DNA of 54,441 nucleotides from Pseudomonadota bacterium. GTDB taxonomy: Bacteria > Pseudomonadota > Gammaproteobacteria > Steroidobacterales > Steroidobacteraceae. Below the pieces are notes generated by a model. The model was not told where the DNA came from, did no database searches, and saw only the letters and a list, made by a program, of their open reading frames with translations. The position numbers and the translations under genes were made by a program. The stretch is from contig JAEZFW010000063.1 in assembly GCA_023417315.1 (NCBI GenBank), forward strand, positions 1-54,441, given 5' to 3'. The stretch's first letter is position 1; the number at the start of each line of letters is the position of its first letter. Shown here one piece after another: positions 22,199 to 30,590 of this stretch.

Positions 22199-22960
22199 AT
22201 GCCCGCTCATAACTCCGCGTCGTCAATGCGGCCCTTGCCGCTGACCGCAGCCGGAACGCGCGCGAGACTTTGGTTCTATCCGCCCGGCCTGCGGCAGCCT
22301 GTGCACTCTCACGAGCGTGCGCACGTATCCATCATCATTGGCGGCAGCATCCGCGAAGTTAGCGCCTGTCGCCACGAGATTGGTTCTACGTTGCAGCTGA
22401 TTCTGCGCCCGTACGCGACGACGCATAAGGTCGAATTCGGGCCACAGGGCGCACTGATTCTCGCTGTCGACGTCGAACACACCGTAACGCGCGCGACGGC
22501 CAGCGGCTGGATTCATCGCGACCTCTCCGTGGCGCAACGAGTGCTTCTGAGTTGGGTGTTGGCTGAGGGCGTCGCGTGCGATGCGGATGTGGGCGACTGC
22601 ATCCAGGACCTGGTCGCCAGCATCGAGACAGAATCGCTGCGAGGCTCGCCGCCCCGGTGGTTGACGCAGGCGCGTGAGCGCCTGATGGAGGAACCTGCGA
22701 GCGCGCGCATCGACGCGCTAGCACGCGCCGCGGGCGTCCACCGTGCGCATTTTGCACGCACCTTCCAGCATTGGTTCAGGACTTCACCGAGTGTATTCCG
22801 ACGCCGCACCATGCTGAGCCGTGCGATCGCGGCTGTCGTCTCCGGTCAAAGCCTTGTATCGGCCGCGCATACCGCCGGCTTTGCTGACCAAAGCCACCTG
22901 TGCAGGACGATGCGCAGCCTGATCGGTACGACACCTTACCGCCTTCTGCGTCGCGTGTGA
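22199..22960 (+). CDS. AraC-family transcriptional regulator
   Basis: A 253-residue regulator. The N-terminal half is a cupin-like sensing domain (HSHERAHVSIIIGGSIRE), and the C-terminal ~100 residues are the double helix-turn-helix: 'IDALARAAGVHRAHFARTFQ' with HWFRTSPSVFRRRTML, then AHTAGFADQSHLCRTMRSL and GTTPYRLLR. It precedes, on the same strand, genes for a secreted NTF2-like protein and a serine hydrolase and may regulate them. Its effector is unknown. Confidence 0.88.
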   Translation: MPAHNSASSMRPLPLTAAGTRARLWFYPPGLRQPVHSHERAHVSIIIGGSIREVSACRHEIGSTLQLILRPYATTHKVEFGPQGALILAVDVEHTVTRATASGWIHRDLSVAQRVLLSWVLAEGVACDADVGDCIQDLVASIETESLRGSPPRWLTQARERLMEEPASARIDALARAAGVHRAHFARTFQHWFRTSPSVFRRRTMLSRAIAAVVSGQSLVSAAHTAGFADQSHLCRTMRSLIGTTPYRLLRRV

Positions 22961-23040
22961 CGCAACATTCGTTCAATATTCGCGGCCCCTGTCGCGATAG
23001 GCTCGTTGAGTTTCCATGATGCCCGCGCAAACAGGTTTTC

Positions 23041-23544
23041 ATGCCGAAGCTCATATTAGCTTGCCTCGTGGGATGGCTGACCGCCCTTACTGCCTTGGCA
23101 CAGTCAGATGAAGCTGCGCCGACTCCATCGTTGATCCTGGAGCAAGGCGTCCGTCGGCATACCGGCATCGACGCGATCTATGGAGCTTTCAGCGCCGGCT
23201 ACAAAGCGCTAGATGCGGCCGCGATTGCGAAGCTGTACACGGAATCAGCGGCGTATCTCGCGCCCAAGGAAAACATCCAGACTGGCAAGCAGATCGAGGC
23301 AAACTTCGGGCGCTTCTTTCGGCAGATCCAAGAGCGCGGCAACTCGGTCGCGATTTCGTTCCGGATCGTGCAGCGGCAGGTGCAGTCTGCGCTCGCCTAC
23401 GATGTCGGCATCTACACGTTGAGCATCACCGCCGCGGATGGATCTTCGCGGCAGGAGCAGGGCAAGTTCGTCACCGTCGCGGCGCGTGCGCGCAATGGTG
23501 CCTGGGCGCTGCAGGTCGACGCGTTCAGCGACCTTGAGGAATGA
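23041..23544 (+). CDS. Secreted NTF2-like / DUF4440 protein
   Basis: A 167-residue protein with a signal peptide (KLILACLVGWLTALTALAQ) and an NTF2-like domain (IDAIYGAFSAGYKALDAAAI, YTESAAYLAPKENIQTGKQ). Proteins of this type (SgcJ/EcaC and DUF4440) are small ligand-binding or hydrolytic proteins with no universal active site. The gene lies three bases before the serine hydrolase gene, so the two are an operon and probably work together outside the cytoplasm. Confidence 0.78.
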   Translation: MPKLILACLVGWLTALTALAQSDEAAPTPSLILEQGVRRHTGIDAIYGAFSAGYKALDAAAIAKLYTESAAYLAPKENIQTGKQIEANFGRFFRQIQERGNSVAISFRIVQRQVQSALAYDVGIYTLSITAADGSSRQEQGKFVTVAARARNGAWALQVDAFSDLEE

Positions 23545-23547
23545 GCA

Positions 23548-25113
23548 GTGACGCGAACAAGAATCGACCGGCGCCGTGCGCTGGCGATGTTGGGTGCTGG
23601 CGCCGGGTTCGTCGGCGCTGCGAGCCTCACGGCGTGCACGAGAAGCGGGCCGAGTCGCCGCCAAAGCGATCTGGCGCTCGCACCAGAAATCAACGCTGTC
23701 GTCGAGCGCGCGATGGCGCTCGATCTCTCGCCCGCATTGGGTGTTGCGGTGTATTCCCGTCAGGGCGTGTATGCGCGCGCGTTCGGTCTTGCTGATGTCG
23801 ATACGCGCGAGCGCGTTTCCGCTGAAACGGCTTTTTTCATCGCCTCCTCCACCAAGTCAGTGACGGCGCTGGCCTTGGCTTGCCTGCATGCGCGCGGCGA
23901 GCTCAATCTGGATGCGACCCTCACCGAGTTCTCACCGCATGTGCCTCTGCCGCCCGCCACGCGGCCCTCGGAGGTTCGCCTGCGGGATCTGCTGGCGCAC
24001 GTCGGTGGTATCGCCAACCGACCGATCAACCACCGATTCACGGCGACCGGTCAACACGACCCGGACACGCTCTGGCGCCTGCTGGCGATCAGCGAACCCA
24101 ACGCCGCGGCGCCACTCGGCCGGTTCCAGTATCAGAACGTCGGCTACAACATCGCGACGATCCTTACCGATCGCACCCTGCGGGTGCCCTGGCAGAACCT
24201 CCTGCGCACAGAGATATTCGAGCCTGCAGGGTTGATGCACACCAGCGCCTCGATGTCGCAGGCCAAGGCGTCGAGATGGTCGATCGCCATGCCGCATCGG
24301 CTCGGCCCATCGGGCGTCCGCGAGCGCAACTACCTGGAGAAGACCGATCAGACGATGCATTCCGCCGGCGGCGTCGTCATGTGTGCACAGGATGCTGCGA
24401 GATGGCTCGAGCTGATTGTCGAAGACGGTCGTATCGGCGGGCGCCGCTGCATGCCGGCCGAGGTAGTGCAGGCCACTCGGGTACCCGTCGCGACTGTCGA
24501 TGTCGAATTTGAGGGATACCGACGCGACCAATACGGACTCGGCTGGTACATCGGCCGCTATCGTGACGAGCGCATGGTGCATCACTTCGGCGGTTTCTCA
24601 GGGTTTCGTGCGCATATCTCGTATCTGCCGGATCAGGCGCTCGGTGTGGCCGTTTTTTCCAACGACAGCACCGTTGGCCTTGCGCTGGTCAATGCCGTCG
24701 CGAACTATGTGTACGATCGCGCCGCCGGCTATCCGGATGCCAGGCAACGATTCGACGCTGCGCTCGACGGCGCCCGCGTTCGGTATGGCGAAGCCGCGCG
24801 GGAGATCGTCGCTGATCGCGCTAGTCGAGCGAACCTGCAGTTCACTCTCGTGCGCCCGCGGGCAGCCTACGTGGGGGTGTACGAAAGTCCGGAGTGGGGC
24901 CGTGTCGAGATCGTTGAGGCAGCCCGCACACTGCTCGTCACCTGCGGTGTACTGCGTGCGCTCGCCGAGCCGTTCGACAAGCCGGATGCCGTGTGGCTGG
25001 AGCTCGAGCCGGGCGAGGGCGGCGTTCTCCAGTTCGAAGGCTCCGGTACTGCGCCGGACTCGTTGTCCTTCGATGGTCGCCGCTTTCATCGCATCGCGGC
25101 GCCGGCCGGTTAA
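23548..25113 (+). CDS. Serine hydrolase, beta-lactamase class C / DD-peptidase family
   Basis: A 521-residue exported hydrolase. The GTG start gives a twin-arginine-like signal (RRRALAMLGAGAGFVGAAS) ending in a lipobox LTAC, so a lipoprotein is likely. Active-site blocks: SSTKS (Ser and Lys), Tyr-x-Asn in YQNVGYN, and HFGGFSG in the third position. A further C-terminal domain of about 120 residues (YVGVYESPEWGRVEI) resembles the lipocalin-like tail of related esterases/peptidases. Substrate may be a peptide or ester; beta-lactamase activity is not implied. Confidence 0.87.
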   Translation: MTRTRIDRRRALAMLGAGAGFVGAASLTACTRSGPSRRQSDLALAPEINAVVERAMALDLSPALGVAVYSRQGVYARAFGLADVDTRERVSAETAFFIASSTKSVTALALACLHARGELNLDATLTEFSPHVPLPPATRPSEVRLRDLLAHVGGIANRPINHRFTATGQHDPDTLWRLLAISEPNAAAPLGRFQYQNVGYNIATILTDRTLRVPWQNLLRTEIFEPAGLMHTSASMSQAKASRWSIAMPHRLGPSGVRERNYLEKTDQTMHSAGGVVMCAQDAARWLELIVEDGRIGGRRCMPAEVVQATRVPVATVDVEFEGYRRDQYGLGWYIGRYRDERMVHHFGGFSGFRAHISYLPDQALGVAVFSNDSTVGLALVNAVANYVYDRAAGYPDARQRFDAALDGARVRYGEAAREIVADRASRANLQFTLVRPRAAYVGVYESPEWGRVEIVEAARTLLVTCGVLRALAEPFDKPDAVWLELEPGEGGVLQFEGSGTAPDSLSFDGRRFHRIAAPAG

Positions 25114-25152
25114 TGAGCGTGAGCTGTGACGCCGACCGAACTCCCGACTCCC

Positions 25153-25686
25153 TCAGGCGGGCGCTGAGCCCTGCAGAATTCGGACAACCGCACGAACGGT
25201 ATTCCAGTTCCGCGTCGTAGCCGGCACGCCGAACATCTCGTCGATCTGCCCGAGGTAACCGATCGTCTTCATGTGTCGGCGGTACTCGCCAAACACGAAC
25301 TGTTTGTTCGATCCGATCACTCGCACGAACCAGTCTCCATTCGGCGGCAGACTGATCGGAAATCGATTCAAGACGCTGCTCGGCTTGGGCAGGATGCTCA
25401 CGAATCGAACGATGTCGGGTCGTGACAGATTGCCGTCGAACGGATCGAGCGTTGCCAACCGGACGAGCTCACGCCCGTCGCAGATTGAAACGTGCGCTTT
25501 GAACGGCAGTTCACGATGCAGCACCCGGCGAAACTTGGCGAGCGAGCCGGGCTTGCGAACGACGAACGTGCCGGTCGCCCCGACACTCACGACGTCATAC
25601 TCACTCAGCCGTTCCGCGAGGACGCTGGGCCGAAACCTACGGTGGCCGCCGACGTTCACACCTCTGAGGAAGGCAACTAAAGCCAT
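25153..25686 (-). CDS. DUF1697 protein
   Basis: A 177-residue protein. The ATG at 25686 opens directly on the family signature MALVAFLRGVNVGGHRR, followed by SVGATGTFVVRKPG, a DUF1697 'GNTG'-like block. The domain is cytosolic, widespread and uncharacterised. Some members have a truncated second half; here the C-terminal part (WNTVRAVVRIL) is present. Confidence 0.85.
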   Translation of the reverse strand: MALVAFLRGVNVGGHRRFRPSVLAERLSEYDVVSVGATGTFVVRKPGSLAKFRRVLHRELPFKAHVSICDGRELVRLATLDPFDGNLSRPDIVRFVSILPKPSSVLNRFPISLPPNGDWFVRVIGSNKQFVFGEYRRHMKTIGYLGQIDEMFGVPATTRNWNTVRAVVRILQGSAPA

Positions 25687-25695
25687 GCCGTAATC

Positions 25696-25842
25696 ATGAA
25701 GCAGCCTCGCGGCCGGCGCAGCACCCGCTGTTGCACAGCTGCAGGTGCGACGTCCTGTAACTTCATGCAACCGTTTGCAACCGGACTGGTCGGGGTGAAG
25801 CCCTACACGCTGTTCCTGCAGTCCAAGTACGAGTGCGTGTGA
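25696..25842 (+). CDS. Possible small protein (48 aa), unrecognised
   Basis: A short frame divergent from the DUF1697 gene reads QPFATGLVGVKPYTLFLQSK near its end and has three closely placed Cys residues near its middle. No ribosome-binding site stands out and no family is known. It may be the tail of a lost gene. Low confidence. Confidence 0.2.
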   Translation: MKQPRGRRSTRCCTAAGATSCNFMQPFATGLVGVKPYTLFLQSKYECV

Positions 25843-25886
25843 GGTGACCGCCGGCGCCGGTACCGCACGCACTCGCAAAGGGCCGG

Positions 25887-25905
25887 GGCACACGTACCGT
25901 GTGCC
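25887..25905. terminator. Perfect 8-bp hairpin
   Basis: GGCACACG-TAC-CGTGTGCC lies 20 bp beyond the stop codon of the Cys-rich protein gene (minus strand), in the position of a terminator. No T-run follows. Confidence 0.45.
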
Positions 25906-25925
25906 GTGACCCTGGGCCTCGCTGG

Positions 25926-26480
25926 TCAGCTTGCGTCAGCAAGCGACCTGACGAGCTCGAAAACGTCCTTCTGCACTCTCGCAATGTCGACGCTGCCCGT
26001 CTTTGCTTCTTCTGAGCGACAAATCTCATCGAGCTGCTGCCGCTTCAGACGCATTTGACCGTCGAGCGGCGGCGCCGCAGTTGCCTCTGCAAGCATAAGC
26101 ATCGCCATTAGTCTGTGCAGGGCGAGACAGCACGTGTAAGCAGAAAAGATCTGGACCTGGGTCTCGCCCGAAGTGCGCCAAGTCATGCCGTTGAAGAGCT
26201 CTTGCGTTACTCGCTGGCCGGCCCCATAGCAATCAAAGGCAACACAGCCGGGGAAGCCGCGGGAAGCAAGCTCAGTGTGGCTGGCGCATCGATTTTCTAG
26301 CGTCACGTATCTGCATGCAGAGTGGGCTGCCTTGTTGAAGGCGAAACCTTGGGCTGCATAGAACGCATGTACCACGCAGCACAGTCCTACGCAGCGCGAA
26401 CAATCCGCTCTCAGGACCGAAGGTAGCCTGAGGTGTTTGCTTCGTCGATATGCATGAGGTGCCGCTGGGGCATCTTGCAA
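25926..26480 (-). CDS. Cys-rich protein with a YkgJ-like CxxCxxxCC motif
   Basis: A 184-residue protein opening with DCSRCVGLCC, a cluster like the Zn/Fe-chelating motif of YkgJ-type domains, followed by CRYVTLENRCASHTELASRG and CVAFDCYGAGQRVTQELF. The C-terminal third is helical. Similar sequences occur as the N-terminal part of some pentapeptide-repeat proteins; no pentapeptide repeats are present here. The cysteines probably bind a metal. Function is unknown. Start choice is uncertain; the motif begins about 25 residues in. Confidence 0.65.
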   Translation of the reverse strand: MQDAPAAPHAYRRSKHLRLPSVLRADCSRCVGLCCVVHAFYAAQGFAFNKAAHSACRYVTLENRCASHTELASRGFPGCVAFDCYGAGQRVTQELFNGMTWRTSGETQVQIFSAYTCCLALHRLMAMLMLAEATAAPPLDGQMRLKRQQLDEICRSEEAKTGSVDIARVQKDVFELVRSLADAS

Positions 26481-26632
26481 TTGCGCTCGCCAGTCGGTTG
26501 CCGGTTGACTGAGTGAAGCAGCCGGATCGACGACTTCCCTCGGCCATGTTACTCAGCGACCTCAGCAAGACAGTTGCATCGACGGCAGTTGCGCTGTTCG
26601 TGCAGCAGCTCCGCCCGATGTCGTCGACGAGT

Positions 26633-26716
26633 CAATGGCGTCGCAGTTGCGCAGAGTCAGCCGGCCTCGACGATGGGAAACTGAATCTCCATTACCGTCC
26701 GGTCCGACGCACCATC
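26633..26716 (-). repeat. 84-bp direct repeat, left copy (3' end of a MerR-type gene)
   Basis: About 92% identical to 27839-27922, which holds the last codons of the intact MerR-family gene (DRTVMEIQFPIV). This copy encodes DRTVMEIQFPIVEAG and a stop but no upstream gene, so it is a relic. The two copies flank the ParDE-like pair. Confidence 0.8.
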
Positions 26717-26854
26717 GGCGCGAGCTTCGCCGACTTTCTCGACAGGTGGGTCACGCGCATCAAGAGCGGCTCGATGATTGAGAAACATCCCGATTACTGG
26801 CGCCCGAAGGACGGCGGCAACTGGGGCCGGACATTCCTCGACGAGCAGCGCTGA
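26714..26854 (+). pseudogene. C-terminal gene fragment
   Basis: Directly after the left repeat a plus-strand frame reads FADFLDRWVTRIKSG then HPDYWRPKDGGNWGRTF and stops. It looks like the true C-terminus of a protein, possibly of a SMI1/KNR4-like kind, whose N-terminal part has been replaced by the repeat. Confidence 0.4.
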
Positions 26855-26945
26855 GACACTGAGGCGACCACGCTCGCGCGCTTCGCTTCTGGCGCACAAG
26901 GTGCCAGGATCTGCGCTGTCGCGGCTCGTTGCTACCTCACTGCTC

Positions 26946-26983
26946 TGGCAACTATTGACATCTATTGCCAGAATGCCGTACTA
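26946..26983 (+). promoter_or_regulatory. Promoter/operator of the ParDE-like pair
   Basis: TTGACA (26955-26960) is a perfect -35 element; the -10 about 17-18 bp on is weak. An inverted repeat TGGCAA (26946-26951) / TTGCCA (26965-26970) straddles it, as expected for autorepression by the antitoxin. Confidence 0.5.
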
Positions 26984-27003
26984 CTCCCAATGGACAGATC
27001 TCA

Positions 27004-27246
27004 ATGAGGAATCCGACCTTGAGCAGTAGCCTCAACGTGCAGCTTACCGATGCATTGCGAAAGTACGTGGATGAACGCGCGAGTGACAAGGACGTGTACG
27101 CCACGCCCAGCGAGTACATCCGCGACTTGATCCGGCAGGACATGCAAGATCGAGCCGTTGCCCTGAACATTCTGGAGGGGTTAGAAGATCTGCGGCGCGG
27201 CAGGTTTTCGGACCAATCGATCCTGGACTTCAAGGACAAGGATTGA
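27004..27246 (+). CDS. ParD/CopG-type antitoxin
   Basis: An 80-residue ribbon-helix-helix antitoxin: LNVQLTDALRKYVDERASD ... YATPSEYIRDLIRQDMQDR, with the C-terminal helix and acidic tail that mask the toxin. It is preceded by a promoter with an inverted repeat and is separated from the toxin gene by six bases. It should bind its own operator and neutralise the downstream toxin. Confidence 0.88.
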   Translation: MRNPTLSSSLNVQLTDALRKYVDERASDKDVYATPSEYIRDLIRQDMQDRAVALNILEGLEDLRRGRFSDQSILDFKDKD

Positions 27247-27252
27247 GACGGA

Positions 27253-27669
27253 GTGCGCCGGAAGTCATACGTACTGACAGCCCGAGCAGTGGCTGATCTT
27301 CATGAGGCGCGCGCGTGGTCGCGTGCCCGGTGGGGCAAGGAGTTGACGAACCGCTATTTCGAAGATCTGCATGAGGGGGTGCAGTACATTGCGGAGAACC
27401 ACGCATCCTTCCGCGACCGTCATGAACTCGCCGGTGGCACCGCGTTGCTGCTATATCCGGTTCGCGAGCACTACATCGTGTATGAGCCCCTTGCGCCTCG
27501 ATTCATAGCCGTTGTGGCAGTGATTCGACAGGGGCGTGACCTTCCCACGATCCTGCAGAAGTGGGCAGGGCCAATTCGGCGGGAACTGATCGAGGTCCGT
27601 GGCAAAATCGAGCGTGGCGAAATCAAGATTCCCTCGCGAAATGGACCAAAGCCGCGGAGCAAGAAATGA
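27253..27669 (+). CDS. RelE/ParE-family toxin
   Basis: The GTG start gives a protein opening RRKSYVLTARAVADLHEARA, then WGKELTNRYFEDLHEGVQYIA and YIVYEPLAPRFIAVVAVI, the ParE pattern. At 138 residues it is longer than typical ParE (~95), with a lysine/arginine-rich extension of about 35 residues (RELIEVRGKIERGEI ... KPRSKK). ParE toxins poison gyrase. The extended tail is unusual and may change the target. Confidence 0.85.
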   Translation: MRRKSYVLTARAVADLHEARAWSRARWGKELTNRYFEDLHEGVQYIAENHASFRDRHELAGGTALLLYPVREHYIVYEPLAPRFIAVVAVIRQGRDLPTILQKWAGPIRRELIEVRGKIERGEIKIPSRNGPKPRSKK

Positions 27670-27838
27670 CACAAGCACGCACGCGCTGACACGCGACTGC
27701 GTTTCCGACGCGGATCGGATGACGAAGAGAATCGTATGAAGAAGGAGACGGAAGCAGGCGGTCGGAAGGCGTGAGGATCGAGGTTCGCTGCAACGGTAGT
27801 GCGGCATGGCATCCGAAGAGTGAGTCTGAACAGCAAGG

Positions 27839-27922
27839 CAATGGCGTCGCAGTGAGGCAGAGTCAGCCGGCCTTGACGATGGGAAACTGAATCTCCATTA
27901 CCGTCCGATCCCGCGCACCATC
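27839..27922 (-). repeat. 84-bp direct repeat, right copy
   Basis: Holds the 3' end of the intact MerR-family gene and is ~92% identical to 26633-26716. Direct orientation allows recombination that would delete the toxin-antitoxin pair between them. Confidence 0.8.
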
Positions 27923-28696
27923 CTCGAGAGACAGATCGAGGAACACCTCGCGGCTCGGGCCGGCGATGCTGAATCCGTTGCCCTCCATCCAGACGCCGAG
28001 CGCGCCGAATGCAAGATGACTCTGGTACTTGGGCCCTTTGCGGACCAGCGTCGCCAGCCTCTCGACGGCGGGCAGCTGCGTGAGTCCGAGCCGCAGATCG
28101 CCGGCAACGGTGATCGCCTTCGCTGCTCCGTGCTTCAAACGGTAGCCGATCTCGAGATCGAGATTCTCGTCGTCGAAATCCGAGTAGGCGACCACGACCA
28201 ACGCGTCACGGACACTCGCCGGAATGCGCGAAGCTGCGCGAGCGACCTCCCCGAGGGCGGCCATGGCGTCGTCCAGGCGAGGGTACTTCCTGCGAACGGC
28301 GAGGTACGGCGTCTGCTCGGCGGCTTTGACGACGACATCGTAGTCACGCAGCGAGCCCTGCTCGTCTATCTGCTGCAGCCGCGACTCGATGTGGCGCAGG
28401 CGTGCCGCCTCCTCGCTGAGCGACTGCTCCAGCTCCGCCTTCTTCAGCATCAGCATGCCGCGAATCTCTTCGGTAGAAATCTTGTCATCGAGCATTCGCG
28501 AGACCTGGTCGAGCGACAGGCCGAGATCTTTGAGCGCCAGGATCCGGTTCAGGCGTCCGAGTTGATCGGCGGTGTAATAGCGATATCCGGTCATGGGGTC
28601 GGTGTGCTTCGGGCTGAGCAGTCCGATACCATCGTAGTAGCGCAGCAGCCGCCCCGAGACTCGTGCAATCCGTGAGAACTCCCCGACCTTGAACAT
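27863..28696 (-). CDS. MerR-family regulator with GyrI-like effector domain
   Basis: Residues ~1-75 are a MerR winged helix (FKVGEFSRIARVSGRLLRYY, GYRYYTADQLGRLNRI), followed by a dimerising coiled coil (~80-125) and a GyrI/BmrR-like ligand-binding domain ending in DRTVMEIQFPIV. Such proteins sense hydrophobic cations or small molecules and activate by untwisting a long-spacer promoter. No obvious target gene adjoins. The 3' end is duplicated upstream at 26633-26716. Confidence 0.9.
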   Translation of the reverse strand: MFKVGEFSRIARVSGRLLRYYDGIGLLSPKHTDPMTGYRYYTADQLGRLNRILALKDLGLSLDQVSRMLDDKISTEEIRGMLMLKKAELEQSLSEEAARLRHIESRLQQIDEQGSLRDYDVVVKAAEQTPYLAVRRKYPRLDDAMAALGEVARAASRIPASVRDALVVVAYSDFDDENLDLEIGYRLKHGAAKAITVAGDLRLGLTQLPAVERLATLVRKGPKYQSHLAFGALGVWMEGNGFSIAGPSREVFLDLSLEDGARDRTVMEIQFPIVKAG

Positions 28697-28871
28697 TGCC
28701 GCGCTCTCCATGACCTTGAATGCCAGCAGTATCGAGGTTCACGCTACGTCAAAGTCAAGCGCAGCTGGCTCTTGATGAACGTTACGCAAGGATCGCGAAG
28801 CTGATCGAATATTCCGGCGCAACGCACGGACTGCTGATCACGGAGCGCGTGCCTACCGCGGATTCACACAC

Positions 28872-29633
28872 TCACATGGCCGAAACGATGTCGGCTTCCA
28901 GCGCGGCATAGAACGATACGGGCGAGGTCGACATCGGCCAATGGCCGACGCCCGAAAACTGCCTCTGCATGATCTCGCCTTGAGCGAGAAACCGGCGGCT
29001 TTCGAGCAGCGTAGACGCTTCATCCCAGTAGTACACCTTCGGACAGGGCAGCGTTGCGAACGCTCGTCCGGGTTCCGAATAGCTCACCACCGAGCGCCCC
29101 AAAGTCCACAGCGTATGCGGGTCGGCGACTCGCAAACACTCGCAATAGTCGGTCGGGATCTTTTTGTCGCGGGCCAGTTCGCCCATCGTTGCAAGGAAGA
29201 CGGAATAGAATGTCTCGCTGTCGCCATATTGAGCAGCCTGGCCGGAGTAGTAGGCATCCGCAGATGTCAGATTGCCTTCCACGCTTATGACGAGCATCGG
29301 GAGTCGGTCGAGACGTTGCACCGTTTCCGCCGCGATGATGCCCGCCGTTGAATGAGCAACCAAAACAACTCTTCTCGAGCGCGAGATACTGTCAACGAGC
29401 GTGCCCCAAACAGCAGCGCAATCGTAGACAGTAAGGCCGTCCGCGCGTGCCGGTGTAGACCCCGCCCCAGGTAGGTCGAACGTAAGTAGGCGAGCGGATC
29501 TGGCGATCGGCTCGTTGAATGCCCTCCACCAGCACCGCTGCGATCTTCCGAATCCCGGCAGAAACCAGACGTCGATTTCGGAGTCGATATCTCCGCCGAT
29601 GCAAACCGATACAGGCTGAAAGTAATGAGCCAT
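28872..29633 (-). CDS. Alpha/beta-fold hydrolase
   Basis: A 253-residue alpha/beta hydrolase with oxyanion/HG region VWFLPGFGRSQRCWWRAF, nucleophile elbow AHSTAG, and a C-terminal His in SGVGHWPMSTSP. No signal peptide. The acid residue is probably in the WDEASTLLES segment. Similar proteins are small esterases or lactonases; no substrate can be assigned. Confidence 0.85.
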   Translation of the reverse strand: MAHYFQPVSVCIGGDIDSEIDVWFLPGFGRSQRCWWRAFNEPIARSARLLTFDLPGAGSTPARADGLTVYDCAAVWGTLVDSISRSRRVVLVAHSTAGIIAAETVQRLDRLPMLVISVEGNLTSADAYYSGQAAQYGDSETFYSVFLATMGELARDKKIPTDYCECLRVADPHTLWTLGRSVVSYSEPGRAFATLPCPKVYYWDEASTLLESRRFLAQGEIMQRQFSGVGHWPMSTSPVSFYAALEADIVSAM

Positions 29634-29756
29634 TTGGCACTCATGACAAATGACGGCGCGCTCACAAGAGTGACAAGGGCAAGCGCAACTGCCTCCAACA
29701 GCGGCGCCGGCACGTAGTCGTGGAAGCGCTCTTACCGCGCGCCGCGGATGACCGTT

Positions 29757-30509
29757 CTATTGCGCCGTGTAGCCCCCATCGACCAGCACCACACCGCCCG
29801 TCATGAACTTCGCCGCATCGCTCGCCAGGAACAGAATGCTCGACGCAATTTCCTGCGGCTGCGCGAGTCGGCCGACCGGATGAGCGGCGGCCAAGCCTGC
29901 TTGTACTTCCTTGTTGCCGCCGGTGAACCGCTCGAACATCGGCGTGACGACGCCGCCTGGTGCGATCGCGTTGACGCGAACGCCCATGCGCGCCGTTTCC
30001 AGCGCCGCAGCCCGAGTCAGGCCGTTCACCGCGTGCTTGCTCGCGGCGTAGATCGAGGCGCCCGGCATGGCGATGTCGCCAACCACGGAGGAGACGTTGA
30101 CGATCGCCCCGCCCTGCCGCGCAATCGCGGGGATCTCGTGCTTCATCGAGAACAGCACGCCCTTGACGTTGATGTCGAAGACGTGCGCGAAGTTCTCGGC
30201 GCTCTGCTCGACGAGCGGGCCCAGCGCGCCTTCGACGCCGGCATTGTTCACCGCGACGTCGAGGCGTCCGAATTCGCGCAGCGCCGCCGCGACCCAGGTC
30301 TTGACAGTTTCTTCGCTCGCCACGTCGCCGGCGATGAACTTCGCTTGCGAGCCCCGTGCGCGCAACTCGTCCACGAGCTGCGCGCCCGCCGCGACGGTCC
30401 TGCCAGTGACGATCAGCCGCGCGCCGGCCGCAGCGAATGCTTCTGCTGTCGCGCGACCGATGCCGGTGGTGGCACCCGTGACGAGGACGACTTTGCTCTC
30501 GAAATTCAT
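29757..30509 (-). CDS. SDR-family oxidoreductase
   Basis: A classical SDR of 250 residues: TGATTGIGR cofactor motif, NNAG near residue 85, catalytic Ser in NVSSVVG, YAASK Tyr-Lys, and C-terminal MTGGVVLVDGG. It is divergent from a LysR-family gene, 81 bp away, the usual arrangement for a regulator and its target. Substrate unknown; relatives act on sugars, quinones or ketoacyl groups. Confidence 0.9.
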   Translation of the reverse strand: MNFESKVVLVTGATTGIGRATAEAFAAAGARLIVTGRTVAAGAQLVDELRARGSQAKFIAGDVASEETVKTWVAAALREFGRLDVAVNNAGVEGALGPLVEQSAENFAHVFDINVKGVLFSMKHEIPAIARQGGAIVNVSSVVGDIAMPGASIYAASKHAVNGLTRAAALETARMGVRVNAIAPGGVVTPMFERFTGGNKEVQAGLAAAHPVGRLAQPQEIASSILFLASDAAKFMTGGVVLVDGGYTAQ

Positions 30510-30590
30510 GACTCAAGCTCCTTGAGGCGCAACGGCCCGTTTGACAGGGCGCCAACGTAAGCCACGGTTGCCAGCACGAGAATTCCAGAT

